From Bradyrhizobium sp. CCBAU 51627 (GTDB lineage: Bacteria; Pseudomonadota; Alphaproteobacteria; Rhizobiales; Xanthobacteraceae): 64,000 nt of DNA. The notes under the pieces were generated by a model that did not search any database, was not told the origin of the DNA, and saw nothing but the letters and a program-made list of their open reading frames with translations. Location of the stretch: assembly GCF_028128765.1 (NCBI RefSeq), contig NZ_LBJG01000016.1, positions 1-64,000 of the forward strand, in the 5' to 3' direction. Below, in pieces: positions 25,063 through 34,271 of the stretch (positions are counted from its first letter, which is position 1; each line of letters begins with the position of its first letter). Both the position numbers and the translations under genes were made by a program.

Positions 25063-25463
25063 ACCGCCTGTCCCATCTTGAGCAGCGAGCAGCCGGTGAT
25101 CTTGTAGCTTCCGTCGGCCTGCTGCTCGAGCGTGTAGAGCGCTTCCCAGGCCTCGCCATTGGCGTCGATGATGTGGACGTGCTGGCCGATCCAGTTGCCA
25201 TCCATTTTGGTCTCGCCGAACTCGAAGCTCCTGTGCCGATAGACCGGTGCATACGAGTTCTCCACCATTGCCATGAAGATATCGGGCGCCGGAAAGATCT
25301 CCTTGATCACGGGCGCCGCGTAGGAATAGGCAGCCGCGGCATCGCCGCGCCCGAAAGCCTGTTCCTGGGCCCGGATCACGCCCTGCGCGGCGGCGATGTC
25401 GTCGGCGGCGCAAGCGGGAGCGAGGCCGAAAAGAAGCATGGTCAGCAACGCGATGATGCGCAT
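25059..25463 (-). CDS. DUF4864 domain exported protein
   Basis: A 134-residue protein with a signal peptide (MRIIALLTMLLFGLAPACAA) and a single DUF4864 domain, recognisable from IRAQEQAFGRGDAAAAYSYA and IFMAMVENSYAPVYRHRSFE. The fold is related to NTF2-like barrels. GGAGCC precedes the ATG at 25463. It is the second gene of a unit with the TetR regulator, whose stop lies 13 bases upstream. Function unknown. Confidence 0.8.
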   Translation of the reverse strand: MRIIALLTMLLFGLAPACAADDIAAAQGVIRAQEQAFGRGDAAAAYSYAAPVIKEIFPAPDIFMAMVENSYAPVYRHRSFEFGETKMDGNWIGQHVHIIDANGEAWEALYTLEQQADGSYKITGCSLLKMGQAV

Positions 25464-25476
25464 CACAGGCTCCATA

Positions 25477-26121
25477 CTAGCGCTTTCGCTTGGTCGCCCG
25501 GCTCTTCGTCTTGGCGGGGCCGCGCGGGGACGATTTGGGCTGCACGCGCAGGCCGTCGACGAACACGTCGAGGAGCCGCAGCGCGGTCGACTGCCAGCCG
25601 GGCTGGTCATGAATGTAGCACATGCCGAAGAACGCGCGCAGCAAGTCCTCGGGACTGATGTCCGCGCGCATCTCGCCGGCCGCAACCGCGCGGTCGAGCA
25701 GCGAGCCGGTCGCCTTCGTCAGCCGATCGAACGAGAAGGCGTGCAGCTCGGACCCGCTCTGCACCGCGAGCGCCAGGGCGGCCACCATGCCCTTCTTGGT
25801 CGCAACGAATTCGACGCCCGAGCGCAGCCAGCGCCTGAGCGCATCGACCGGATCCTTTGCGCTCTTCAATTGCTCGGCGAGCTCGCTGAGTTGCTCGACC
25901 TCGCGCCGGTACACCGCCTCGAACAGGTCCTCGCGCGTCGGAAAATGCCGATACAGCGTGCCGATGCCGACGCCGGCGCGTTTGGCCACGGCCTCCAGGC
26001 TCGCCTCCGGGCCGCCCGCGCTGAACACCGCCTTGGCGGCTTCGAGCACGCGCTCGCGATTGCGTATGGCGTCGGCGCGGGGCTTGCGGGTCTGATCGGT
26101 CTGGTCGTCCATGTCGGGCAA
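25477..26121 (-). CDS. TetR family transcriptional regulator
   Basis: A 214-residue repressor. The N-terminal helix-turn-helix (about 20-65) is clear: RVLEAAKAVFSAGGPEASLE and VAKRAGVGIGTLYRHFPTRE. The C-terminal ligand-binding part is of the SACE_7040/AcrR-like type and ends in a basic tail (KTKSRATKRKR). It is divergent from the PaoABC-like operon at 26357 and may control it, or the DUF4864 gene with which it is co-transcribed. Confidence 0.9.
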   Translation of the reverse strand: MPDMDDQTDQTRKPRADAIRNRERVLEAAKAVFSAGGPEASLEAVAKRAGVGIGTLYRHFPTREDLFEAVYRREVEQLSELAEQLKSAKDPVDALRRWLRSGVEFVATKKGMVAALALAVQSGSELHAFSFDRLTKATGSLLDRAVAAGEMRADISPEDLLRAFFGMCYIHDQPGWQSTALRLLDVFVDGLRVQPKSSPRGPAKTKSRATKRKR

Positions 26122-26356
26122 TGTAGATCACGAATTGGTTAGATTGAACCCTTCGCTGGCTGCATCGCGTTGTCGGCGCACGGGCTTTTGACGAATTCCA
26201 AATATTTTTCGGCGGCCCTTGTTAAGCGGAGGGTGCCTCCGTATCTTCCGTGACACGCCGGTTCGGGCCACTTCCCCGACGGCGCGATGTCGACGGCGGC
26301 CACGGCGGTGGCGCGCCGAGCGATCAGCCATGTCCTTTTTCTGATCGGAGCCTTGT

Positions 26357-26854
26357 ATGACCCACTCCATCAGCCTCACCGTGAACGGTGCACGGCGCGA
26401 TGTCGTCCTCGACGATCCTCGCGTCACGTTGCTCGATCTCTTGCGTGAGCGCCTCCATCTCACCGGAACAAAGAAGGGTTGCGACCGCGGCCAGTGCGGC
26501 GCCTGCACCATTCTCGTCGACGGCAAGCGCATCAATTCCTGCCTTGCGCTCGCCATCAGCCATGACGGCGCCGACATCCTGACCATCGAGGGCATCGCCC
26601 GCGGCGACCAGCTTCACCCGGTGCAGGCCGCCTTCATCGCCCATGACGGATTCCAGTGCGGCTTCTGCACGCCCGGCCAGATCATGAGCGCCATCGGCAT
26701 GATGCAGGAAGCCCAGGCCGGCAACGATCCCGAACGCATTCGCGAGTGCATGAGTGGCAATCTCTGCCGCTGCGGCGCCTATGCCGGCATCGTCGATGCC
26801 GTGCTCGAGGCGCAGGCAGGTGCCGACGAATCCAACCAGAGGCGCTCCGCATGA
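26357..26854 (+). CDS. paoA: aldehyde oxidoreductase, 2Fe-2S subunit (PaoA-like)
   Basis: The small subunit of a molybdenum hydroxylase. It has 165 residues and carries two [2Fe-2S] clusters: the plant-ferredoxin type in GCDRGQCGACTILVDG with a further Cys in RINSCLAL, and the second in QCGFCTPGQ and GNLCRCGAY. Unlike E. coli PaoA there is no Tat signal; the protein starts directly with the ferredoxin fold, so the enzyme is probably cytoplasmic. It is the first gene of a three-gene operon; the stop overlaps the next start (ATGA). Confidence 0.9.
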   Translation: MTHSISLTVNGARRDVVLDDPRVTLLDLLRERLHLTGTKKGCDRGQCGACTILVDGKRINSCLALAISHDGADILTIEGIARGDQLHPVQAAFIAHDGFQCGFCTPGQIMSAIGMMQEAQAGNDPERIRECMSGNLCRCGAYAGIVDAVLEAQAGADESNQRRSA

Positions 26855-27906
26855 AACAGTTTGAATACGTCAGGCCTGCCACGGTTGCTGAGGCCGTTGC
26901 CGCCGCTGCCCAGCCCGGCGCTGCATATCTTGCCGCCGGCACCAATCTGCTCGACCTGATGAAGTGCAATGTCAGCCGTCCGGATCGGCTGGTGGACGTC
27001 ACGCATCTCGACGGGCTCGATCGGACCGAACGCCTCGCCGACGGATCGCTGCGCATCGGCGCGCTCGTGAGCAATGCCGATCTCGCGCATGACGCGGAAT
27101 TTGCGAAAACCTTCCCAGCCGTTGCCGAAGCGCTGCTCTCCGGCGCGTCCGCACAGCTGCGCAACGCCGCGACCGTCGGCGGCAATCTGCTGCAGCGGAC
27201 GCGCTGCGCGTATTTTTACGACACTGCCAGCCGCTGCAACAAGCGCGAGGCTGCCTCCGGCTGCGACGCCCGCGACGGCGTGAACCGATCGCATGCCGTG
27301 CTCGGCTGGAGCGAGAGCTGCATCGCCACGCACCCGTCCGACTTCTGTGTACCCCTGGTCGCACTCGATGCTGTCGTCGAGATCGAAGGCAAGAACGGTC
27401 GCCGCGAGGTCGCGCTCGAGGCGTTGCATCGTCTGCCCGGCGACACACCCGAGCACGAATCCGTGCTCGAGCCCGGCGATCTCATCGTCGCGCTGCGTCT
27501 GCCGGCGGCCGCGCGCGGCCTTGCCGCGCATGCGCGCTATCTCAAGGTCCGCGAGCGGACATCTTATGCGTTCGCCATCGTCTCGGCCGCGGCGGCGCTG
27601 CGGATCGAGAACGACAAAATCGCGGAGGCGCGGCTTGCGCTTGGCGGCGTTGCCGCAAAGCCCTGGCGTGCCCGCGCTGCAGAGGACGTGCTTAAGGGTC
27701 TCGCGCCAACGGCAGACGCCTTCCAGGAAGCGGCATCGCGCGCGCTCACGGATGCGATGCCGTCCGGTGACAATGCCTACAAGATTGAGCTGGCGCGCCG
27801 CATCGTCGTGCGCGCGCTGAGCCTTGCCGCAGCCGGCACGCCTGCGCGCATCCCCGCGCTGCCGGCCTCTCCCTTTGCCTCGATCTCTGGAGCCATTCAT
27901 GCCTGA
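26851..27906 (+). CDS. paoB: aldehyde oxidoreductase, FAD subunit with Fe-S insertion (PaoB-like)
   Basis: The 351-residue FAD-binding subunit (CO dehydrogenase flavoprotein fold). FAD contacts are suggested by YLAAGTNLLDLMK and ATVGGNLLQRTRC. Between about 120 and 160 there is a Cys-rich insertion (RTRCAYF, SRCNKREAASGCDA), the same insertion that binds a [4Fe-4S] cluster in E. coli PaoB and 4-hydroxybenzoyl-CoA reductase; this is why I call it PaoB-like rather than generic XdhA. It overlaps the start of the large subunit gene by 8 bases. Confidence 0.88.
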   Translation: MKQFEYVRPATVAEAVAAAAQPGAAYLAAGTNLLDLMKCNVSRPDRLVDVTHLDGLDRTERLADGSLRIGALVSNADLAHDAEFAKTFPAVAEALLSGASAQLRNAATVGGNLLQRTRCAYFYDTASRCNKREAASGCDARDGVNRSHAVLGWSESCIATHPSDFCVPLVALDAVVEIEGKNGRREVALEALHRLPGDTPEHESVLEPGDLIVALRLPAAARGLAAHARYLKVRERTSYAFAIVSAAAALRIENDKIAEARLALGGVAAKPWRARAAEDVLKGLAPTADAFQEAASRALTDAMPSGDNAYKIELARRIVVRALSLAAAGTPARIPALPASPFASISGAIHA

Positions 27907-30160
27907 GCTCAATCTGACCAGCGCTCCCGCCCATCTCCGTCACGGCTCGAACATCGGCCAGCCGCTGACCCGCCGCGACGGTGTGCTGAAGGTGAAGGGG
28001 CAGGCGACCTATGCCGCCGACAATCATCCGCCCGGTATGCTGTTTGCGGTGATGGCGGTGTCGAGCATCGCACATGGCCGCGTGACCTCGCTCGATGTTG
28101 CTGCTGCCAGGCGCCATCCCGGCGTCGTCGATGTCATGACGCCGGACCACAAGCCGCAGCTTGCGATCGATCCGGAGATCAAGACCAACCCGTTCGTGTT
28201 CCGGATGGAAGTGTTGCAGAGCAACGAGATCCGCTACGCCAATCAGCCCATCGCCGTCGTGATCGCCGAGACGCTCGAGGCCGCGACTGAGGGCGCGGCG
28301 CTGCTGGCGCCGCGCTACGAGACGCTGCCGGCGCTCGTCGGCCTCGATGCCGGTGAAAGCTACGTGCCGCCCGTCGTCGGTGTCGGCAATCCCGCCGAGA
28401 ATCACCGCGGCGATGTCGAGGCTGGCCTTGCCGCGGCCGACAAGCGGATCGAGGCAACCTACGAGACGCCGCCGCAATATCACAATGCGATGGAGCCGCA
28501 TGCGATCGTCGCTAGCTGGGACGGCGACGGTCTTCAGATCGACATGCCGACCCAGGGCCTGATGCTGTCACTGGCGCGCGTGGCCGAATTGTTCGGCATC
28601 CCGCACGACAAAATTCACATTCGCAGCCCGTTTCTCGGCGGCGGCTTTGGCTCGAAGGGTCTGATGGCTGGTCCTCCGGTGCTCGGCATCATGGCCGCAA
28701 AGCTGGTCGGAAAGCCCGTCAAGCTCGTGCTGCGGCGTGAGCAAATGTATGGCCCGGTCGGCCATCGCGCGCCGACGCGTCAGCGCTTGCGCATCGGTGC
28801 TGACGCTGACGGGCGTTTGACCGCGCTCGATCATCACGCGCGCACCGTGTCGAGCACGTTCGACGATTTCTATGAACCGGCGGCCGATGCCTCGCACACG
28901 CTTTATGCATCGACCGCGATCCGCACTTCGCACGATGCCGTGCGCGTCAACACCGGCACGCCGTTGTTCATGCGCGCGCCGGGCGAAGCGACGGGATCGA
29001 TCGCGCTCGAAAGCGCCATCGACGAGATGGCCTGGGCCTGCGGCATGGATCCGCTCGCCTTCCGCCTGAAGAACTATGCGGAGGTCGAGCCGATCACCGG
29101 CAAGCCGTTCTCGTCGAAGGCGCTGCGCGCCTGTTACGAGCAGGGCGCGGCGCGTTTCGGCTGGGCGAAACGCTCGCTTCAGCCGCGGCAGATGCGCGAC
29201 GATGCCGGCCTCTTGGTCGGCTGGGGCATGGGCACCGCGACCTTTCCGGCGCTGATGTTCCAGGCCGAAGCGCGCGCGGCCATCCGCCGTGACGGCACCG
29301 GCGCGATGGAGATCGGCGCCCACGATATGGGGCAGGGCGCCTGGACGGCGCTGGCCCAGATCGCCGCCGATGCTGTCGGCCTTGATATCGATCGCGTCAC
29401 GTTCAAGGCGGGCACGTCCGACCTGCCCGATGCCGGTATTGCCGGCGGCTCCGCGCACACGGCAACGGCCGGGGCTGCGATCCACAGTGCCGGCGCGGCC
29501 GTAATCGCGAAGCTTGCCGATCTCGCCACCAATGACGAGCGCTCGCCGCTGTACGGCGCCGGCAATGCCGGCGTGATCGCCCGCGACGGGCGGTTGATCC
29601 GGCGCGACGACGAAAGCCGCAGCGAAAGCTATCCCGAGATCCTGGCGCGCGCCGGGCTTGTGGAGGTCGAGGCGCGCGGGACGGGCGCGCCGAACCCCGC
29701 GGCGATGGAGGAGTACGCGATGCATGCGCATGGCGCGGTGTTTGCGGAGGTGAAGGTCGATCCCGAACTCGGCCAGGTCCGCGTCACCCGCATGGTCGGG
29801 GCCTTCGCCGCGGGCCGCATCGTCAACCCGCACCTGGTGAAGAGCCAGCTGTTCGGCGGCATGATCTGGGGCATGTCCTTTGCGCTGCACGAGGAGGCCA
29901 TCACCGACCGCCGCAGCGGGAGGATCATGAACGCCAATCTCGGCGAGTACCAAATCCCCGTGAATGCCGACGTGCCGCCGCTCGACGTGATCACGGTCGA
30001 GGAACGCGATCCGCATGTGAATGCGCTTGGTATCAAGGGGGTTGGCGAGATCGGCATCACCGGCAGCGCCGGCGCGGTCGCCAATGCCGTCTGGCATGCG
30101 ACCGGCGTGCGCGTGCGCCGTTTCCCGATCCGGATCGAGGAGCTGCTGACGCAGCTCTGA
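27899..30160 (+). CDS. paoC: aldehyde oxidoreductase, molybdenum-binding subunit (PaoC-like)
   Basis: The 753-residue catalytic subunit of the xanthine oxidase family. It has the N-terminal a/b hammerhead domain (VKGQATYAADNHPPGMLFAV) and two molybdopterin-binding domains. Visible motifs are FLGGGFGSKG, FMRAPGEATG, the Gln-containing MGQGAWTAL and the catalytic Glu in GVGEIGITGS near the C-terminus. The substrate is probably an aromatic or other aldehyde; no nearby gene fixes it. An XdhC/PaoD-type maturation gene is not in the operon. Confidence 0.9.
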   Translation: MPELNLTSAPAHLRHGSNIGQPLTRRDGVLKVKGQATYAADNHPPGMLFAVMAVSSIAHGRVTSLDVAAARRHPGVVDVMTPDHKPQLAIDPEIKTNPFVFRMEVLQSNEIRYANQPIAVVIAETLEAATEGAALLAPRYETLPALVGLDAGESYVPPVVGVGNPAENHRGDVEAGLAAADKRIEATYETPPQYHNAMEPHAIVASWDGDGLQIDMPTQGLMLSLARVAELFGIPHDKIHIRSPFLGGGFGSKGLMAGPPVLGIMAAKLVGKPVKLVLRREQMYGPVGHRAPTRQRLRIGADADGRLTALDHHARTVSSTFDDFYEPAADASHTLYASTAIRTSHDAVRVNTGTPLFMRAPGEATGSIALESAIDEMAWACGMDPLAFRLKNYAEVEPITGKPFSSKALRACYEQGAARFGWAKRSLQPRQMRDDAGLLVGWGMGTATFPALMFQAEARAAIRRDGTGAMEIGAHDMGQGAWTALAQIAADAVGLDIDRVTFKAGTSDLPDAGIAGGSAHTATAGAAIHSAGAAVIAKLADLATNDERSPLYGAGNAGVIARDGRLIRRDDESRSESYPEILARAGLVEVEARGTGAPNPAAMEEYAMHAHGAVFAEVKVDPELGQVRVTRMVGAFAAGRIVNPHLVKSQLFGGMIWGMSFALHEEAITDRRSGRIMNANLGEYQIPVNADVPPLDVITVEERDPHVNALGIKGVGEIGITGSAGAVANAVWHATGVRVRRFPIRIEELLTQL

Positions 30161-30220
30161 AGCCCTGCAGATTATCACGCCGCAAAGCGCTATGACGATT
30201 CATTGGAATCGCATCGCACT

Positions 30221-31735
30221 TTAGCGTATCGCGCCTGGCGGATTGTCGACGTCTTGGGACGGTTTGACCGGAAACAGCCGCGCGGTCGAGGAAAGCACGG
30301 TGCTGCGCTTGCATTTCGGCTCGTCGTCGGCGTTGTCGTTCTTGCCCTCGCGTTTTCTGGCAAAGACATCGTCGAGCCTGTTGACGACCAGCATGGCGTG
30401 GTCGCGCTCCAGCGTGTCCGGGTTCTTGCGCTGCTCGCTCGAGCGGAAGGTGGTGCCCTTGAGGTCGCCGCTGATCTCGTAGTCGCAGCCACCCTTCCAG
30501 TCGGCCTGTGACCACTTCCAGCCCTGGGCGTCGACCGAGCCGTCCTTGTCGATGGTGATCCTGATGATGGCGTTGTAGGCGAGCCAGGTGCCGGCGAGAC
30601 CGATGCGTTTGTCGTCGAAACCTTCGAGCAGTGCGATACGTTCGCGCTGCAGGCCGTTGAGACGATCGCGTCCGAATACCGTGTAGTGCATCGCCGAGGT
30701 CTGCTTCTCCCAGGCCGGATGCAGGAATTCCGGATATTGCAGCGTCTGGCTGCTCACCCAGTGGCGCTGGTCTTCCGTGAGCGCGCGCCGTGTCGCATCG
30801 TCCAGGCGCGGCAGTAGCGCTTTCCAGGCGCGGTTCAACCGCTGGTCATTCGCGGCCAGATCCGGGTCAGCGCAGATTTCCTCGTCGGTCGCCGTCTCGG
30901 GCCGCGTGCAGTCGAACGTCGGCGTCACGAAGCCGGTGTCGGCCTTGTCGGTCCCATCCTGGTTGGCGCGGGCGAAATAGGTGCCAGTCACCTGGCCGAG
31001 CTGGCCGCAGTCCGGATCGTTGGAGGAGAACCATTGCTCTTCGTTTGCCAGGAGCACGATGCGGAGCGTATCGCCCTGGCGTCGCGATTTGATCGAGATT
31101 GAAACGGCTTGCTTTGCGCCGGGCTCGGACGGTTGCGCCGGCGTCGTGACGCCGACGTGCCAGCCATCGGCGCCCGGCTTGACCATCGCGGTGAGCTTGC
31201 AGTGCCAATGCTTGTCGCTGCCGTAGTTGGAGTTCAACTCCGCATCGAGGCGATAGGCGCCTGTCTCGGTCGCCGTGAGCGTGACGCCGCCGAGGGCGTT
31301 GGCCCATGCGCCGCTCAGGCCGCCGCGGCCGAAGCCGCGGGCGATGTCGTCGAGCGTGGCCGCGCGCCGGCGGAGCGCGTCGGCCAGACCGTCGCGGAGC
31401 TCTGCTTCGTCGGCTTGCTCGACGGTATCGGCGGCCTCGCCGATCATCTCGTTGAACCAGGCCTGATCGCGTTTGAATAGCGGTCGGATGTTGGCCGGGG
31501 CCCTGGCGAGAGCTGCCTCAAACGACCGATCGACCGCGGCGACGAGCTTGTCGTAGCCGGCTTCCCGGCAGAATTTACTCGGGCCCTCGGTCTTGCCGCC
31601 GTCGGAGCTCGCCGCGCAGAGCGTCATCGCCGTTGGCCCGCTGCTGCTGGCGCGCAGGAAATCGTCCATGGCCTGTGCGGAAGCGGGAGCGAGCAGCGCG
31701 GCTGCGAGCAGCGCGAGGCGGAAAGATGCGGGCAT
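30221..31735 (-). CDS. exported protein with LprI-like (DUF1311) domain
   Basis: A 504-residue protein with a signal peptide (RLALLAAALLAPASAQA). Two segments resemble the lysozyme-inhibitor LprI/DUF1311 domain: an N-terminal one (CREAGYDKLVAAVDRSFEAA) and a clearer one with C-x(7)-EEIC-x(5)-LAANDQRLNRAWKALL and LTEDQRHWV (about 290-350). The rest contains beta-rich parts (KHWHCKLTAMVKPGADGWHV). Cysteines are paired in a way that suggests disulfides in the periplasm. The length is far above the 100-130 residues of simple LprI proteins. Inhibition of host or competitor lysozyme is possible but unproven. Confidence 0.72.
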   Translation of the reverse strand: MPASFRLALLAAALLAPASAQAMDDFLRASSSGPTAMTLCAASSDGGKTEGPSKFCREAGYDKLVAAVDRSFEAALARAPANIRPLFKRDQAWFNEMIGEAADTVEQADEAELRDGLADALRRRAATLDDIARGFGRGGLSGAWANALGGVTLTATETGAYRLDAELNSNYGSDKHWHCKLTAMVKPGADGWHVGVTTPAQPSEPGAKQAVSISIKSRRQGDTLRIVLLANEEQWFSSNDPDCGQLGQVTGTYFARANQDGTDKADTGFVTPTFDCTRPETATDEEICADPDLAANDQRLNRAWKALLPRLDDATRRALTEDQRHWVSSQTLQYPEFLHPAWEKQTSAMHYTVFGRDRLNGLQRERIALLEGFDDKRIGLAGTWLAYNAIIRITIDKDGSVDAQGWKWSQADWKGGCDYEISGDLKGTTFRSSEQRKNPDTLERDHAMLVVNRLDDVFARKREGKNDNADDEPKCKRSTVLSSTARLFPVKPSQDVDNPPGAIR

Positions 31736-31836
31736 GAGCGGCTCTTGGATCGAAGCTGGAGTGCCTGCTTCTTGGTCGCCGGCCACCTCTCCGTGGTTCA
31801 GGCGATTGCCAATTCCCCGCGCACTTTGGACATGCG

Positions 31837-31989
31837 TCAGTTCAGCATCCGTCGCAGCGCCTTGACCTGCTCTTTCTGGTCCTCGATGTATTTCTCGATC
31901 GCCTTGCGCAGCTCTTGCGTGTGGAGCTTGTCGGCATCACGCTGGACCTGATCGAGTGCTGCTTCTGCTTTGGCGAGTGCGAGCTTCAT
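31837..31989 (-). CDS. small helical protein, 50 residues
   Basis: A short highly charged protein (KLALAKAEAALDQVQRDADK and IEKYIEDQKEQVKALRRMLN) predicted to be one continuous amphipathic or coiled-coil helix. The ATG at 31989 has a good GGAGGG site; the codons upstream in the same frame cross a hairpin and are not coding. No family is recognised. Confidence 0.65.
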   Translation of the reverse strand: MKLALAKAEAALDQVQRDADKLHTQELRKAIEKYIEDQKEQVKALRRMLN

Positions 31990-32010
31990 CTGCGAACCCT
32001 CCGACAAAGC

Positions 32011-32039
32011 GGCCCCGGAGTGCCTAGGAGTCCGGGGCC
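32011..32039. terminator. hairpin between XRE-cupin gene and small helical gene
   Basis: A perfect 9-bp stem GGCCCCGGA/TCCGGGGCC with an 11-base loop. It lies 136 bases past the stop of the XRE-cupin gene and 22 bases before the start codon of the small gene, so on the minus strand it may end the regulator transcript or fold in the leader of the small gene. No T-tract. Confidence 0.5.
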
Positions 32040-32174
32040 ATAACCTCAGCACCTTTGCGCGAGGCTGCTCGGCTACATCAGTAATATAGAGCGGCCAGGC
32101 CCGCGGAAATTGAGCTGGCTCAAGCACCGTAAGATGCTGGTGCTCCGTATGATTGCGGAGGGGACGGCCGCGCT

Positions 32175-32723
32175 TCAGAACGTCGGCGGGGTGCAGGCCG
32201 AGATCACTTCGCACGGCTTGCCGCCGACGCATCGGAACCGATGTGGTCGCCGGCTTTCGAAGTAATAGGCATCGCCCGGATTGAGGATGCGCCGCTCGTC
32301 CTCGACGGTAACTTCGAGCTTGCCCGAGATCACGATGCCGCCTTCCTCGCCCTCGTGAACGAGATGCACGCGCCCGGTGTCGCTGCCGGGCTCGTAGCGT
32401 TCTTTCAGAATTTGCAGGCTGCGGCCGAACAGATTGTCGCCGACCTGCCGATAGGAGATCGGTTTCTTGCCGACCTCGGTGAGCTCTTCGGCGCGGTAGA
32501 AGATCTTGCGCCGGGACTCCGGCTCCAGCGCGAAGAATTCGGCAAGCCCCATCGGGATGCCGTCGAGGATGCGCTTGAGCGCGCCGACCGACGGGTTCAT
32601 CTGGTTGGATTCGATCAGCGAGATGGTCGAATTGGTGACGCCGGCGCGTTTCGCCAGCTCGCGCTGCGACAATTTCTGGCGCGCCCGGATGAATCGCAGC
32701 CGTCCACCGATGTCGACGCTCAT
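32175..32723 (-). CDS. XRE-cupin transcriptional regulator (PuuR-like), copy 1
   Basis: A 182-residue regulator: N-terminal Cro/C1 helix-turn-helix (about 5-62; LSQRELAKRAGVTNSTISLI) and C-terminal cupin (about 105-178; GGIVISGKLEVTVEDERRIL, SRRPHRFRC). PuuR, which represses putrescine catabolism genes, has the same architecture and length. The start MSVDIGGRL at 32723 is chosen over the longer frame because the domain begins there. It is divergent from an omega-aminotransferase gene, which it probably controls. Confidence 0.9.
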   Translation of the reverse strand: MSVDIGGRLRFIRARQKLSQRELAKRAGVTNSTISLIESNQMNPSVGALKRILDGIPMGLAEFFALEPESRRKIFYRAEELTEVGKKPISYRQVGDNLFGRSLQILKERYEPGSDTGRVHLVHEGEEGGIVISGKLEVTVEDERRILNPGDAYYFESRRPHRFRCVGGKPCEVISACTPPTF

Positions 32724-32872
32724 GGGCCAGGTCCTGTGTTGCAGGTGTTGCGGATCGTGCAAATATGGACCGGCGGCCTCAGCAAAATCAATGGCTTGCA
32801 GGTCATCAAAAAAGGACTTGTTGCCCTATCGAAGCCGTGGCTCTGCTAGATGGTCAGCAAAGGAGCGCGGCC

Positions 32873-34201
32873 GTGACCCTTCATCAGATTCCGAACACTA
32901 TCAAGACCGACTCGTTCTGGATGCCGTTCACGGCCAACCGGCAGTTCAAGAAGGCGCCGCGCCTGTTTTCCTCGGCCGAGGGCATGCACTACACCACGGT
33001 CGACGGCCGCAAGGTGATCGACGGCTCCGCTGGCCTCTGGTGCGTCAATGCCGGTCACGGCCGCAAGCAGATCGCCGCCGCCGTCGAGCGGCAGCTGATG
33101 ACGCTCGACTTCGCGCCGACGTTCCAGATGGGCCATCCGCTGGCGTTCGACTTTGCCGAGCGTCTCGCGGAGATCGCGCCGAAGGGGCTCGATCGCGTCT
33201 TTTTCACCAACTCCGGCTCGGAATCGGTCGACACCGCGCTGAAGATCGCGCTGGCCTATCACCGCGCCACCGGCCAGGCGAGCCGCACCCGCCTGATCGG
33301 CCGCGAGCGCGGCTATCATGGCGTCGGCTTCGGCGGAACCTCGGTCGGCGGCATGGTCGCCAACCGTCGCGCCTTCACCACCCTGCTGCCGGGCGTCGAC
33401 CACATCCGCCACACCCATGATCTCTCCCGCAACGCCTTTGCCAAGGATCAGCCCGAGCACGGCGCCGAGCTTGCTGACGATCTCGAGCGTCTGGTCGGTT
33501 TGCATGGCGCCGAGACGATCGCCGCCGTCATCGTCGAGCCGGTGCCCGGTTCGACCGCGGTTCTGCCGCCGCCGAAGGGATATTTGCAGCGCCTGCGCGA
33601 GATCTGCGACAAGCACGGCATTCTCCTGATCTTCGACGAGGTCATCACCGGCTTCGGCCGCCTGGGCACGCCGTTCGCCGCCAATTTCTTCGGCGTCACG
33701 CCGGACCTGATGACGACGGCCAAGGGTATCACCAACGGCACCATTCCCTGCGGCGCGGTGTTCGCGAGCCGCAAGGTGCATGACGGCATGATGGTCGGCC
33801 CCGAGAACCAGATGGAGCTGTTCCACGGCTACACTTATTCCGCGCATCCGACCGCCTGCGCCGCCGGTATCGCGACGCTCGACATCTACAAGGACGAGGG
33901 TCTGCTCACGCGCGGAGCGACGATGGCCGAATACTGGCGCGATGCGCTGCATTCGCTGAAGGGCCTGCCCAACGTCGTCGACATCCGCAATTGCGGCCTG
34001 ATGGGCGCAGTCGAACTGGCGCCGCGCGACGGCGTGGTCGGCGCGCGTGGCTATGACGTCATGGTCGACTGCTTCAATACCGGCCTTTACCTGCGCATGA
34101 GCGGCGACAGCTTCGCGATGTCGCCTCCGCTCATCGTCGAGAAGAGCCACATCGACCAGATGGTTTCGATCCTCGGCGATGCCATCAAGAAGGTGGCCTG
34201 A
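32873..34201 (+). CDS. omega-amino acid/beta-alanine--pyruvate aminotransferase
   Basis: A class III PLP-dependent aminotransferase of 442 residues. The PLP lysine is in TTAKGITNG, preceded by LIFDEVITGFGR with the cofactor-binding Asp; HGYTYSAHPTACAAG is the typical late motif. The subfamily moves amino groups from omega-amino acids or amines such as beta-alanine, 4-aminobutyrate or putrescine to pyruvate. The GTG at 32873 is chosen because AAGGAG stands seven bases upstream; the longer frame from 32765 lies in the promoter region. Neighbouring PuuR-like regulator and D-amino-acid dehydrogenase support an amine catabolic role. Confidence 0.9.
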   Translation: MTLHQIPNTIKTDSFWMPFTANRQFKKAPRLFSSAEGMHYTTVDGRKVIDGSAGLWCVNAGHGRKQIAAAVERQLMTLDFAPTFQMGHPLAFDFAERLAEIAPKGLDRVFFTNSGSESVDTALKIALAYHRATGQASRTRLIGRERGYHGVGFGGTSVGGMVANRRAFTTLLPGVDHIRHTHDLSRNAFAKDQPEHGAELADDLERLVGLHGAETIAAVIVEPVPGSTAVLPPPKGYLQRLREICDKHGILLIFDEVITGFGRLGTPFAANFFGVTPDLMTTAKGITNGTIPCGAVFASRKVHDGMMVGPENQMELFHGYTYSAHPTACAAGIATLDIYKDEGLLTRGATMAEYWRDALHSLKGLPNVVDIRNCGLMGAVELAPRDGVVGARGYDVMVDCFNTGLYLRMSGDSFAMSPPLIVEKSHIDQMVSILGDAIKKVA

Positions 34202-34271
34202 TAATTGCTCTCGCCGTTGCGGAGTTTTCTTTTGCAGCGGTGAGTGTGATGCCGCGGGAGTTTGACCAAGC

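Noticed and set aside
26137..26150. GGTT-N6-AACC inverted repeat as TetR operator
   Set aside because: Only 4-base arms, no extension and no second copy; such repeats occur by chance every few kilobases.
28568..30178. Minus-strand open frame of 536 codons
   Set aside because: Antisense shadow of the molybdenum-binding subunit gene.
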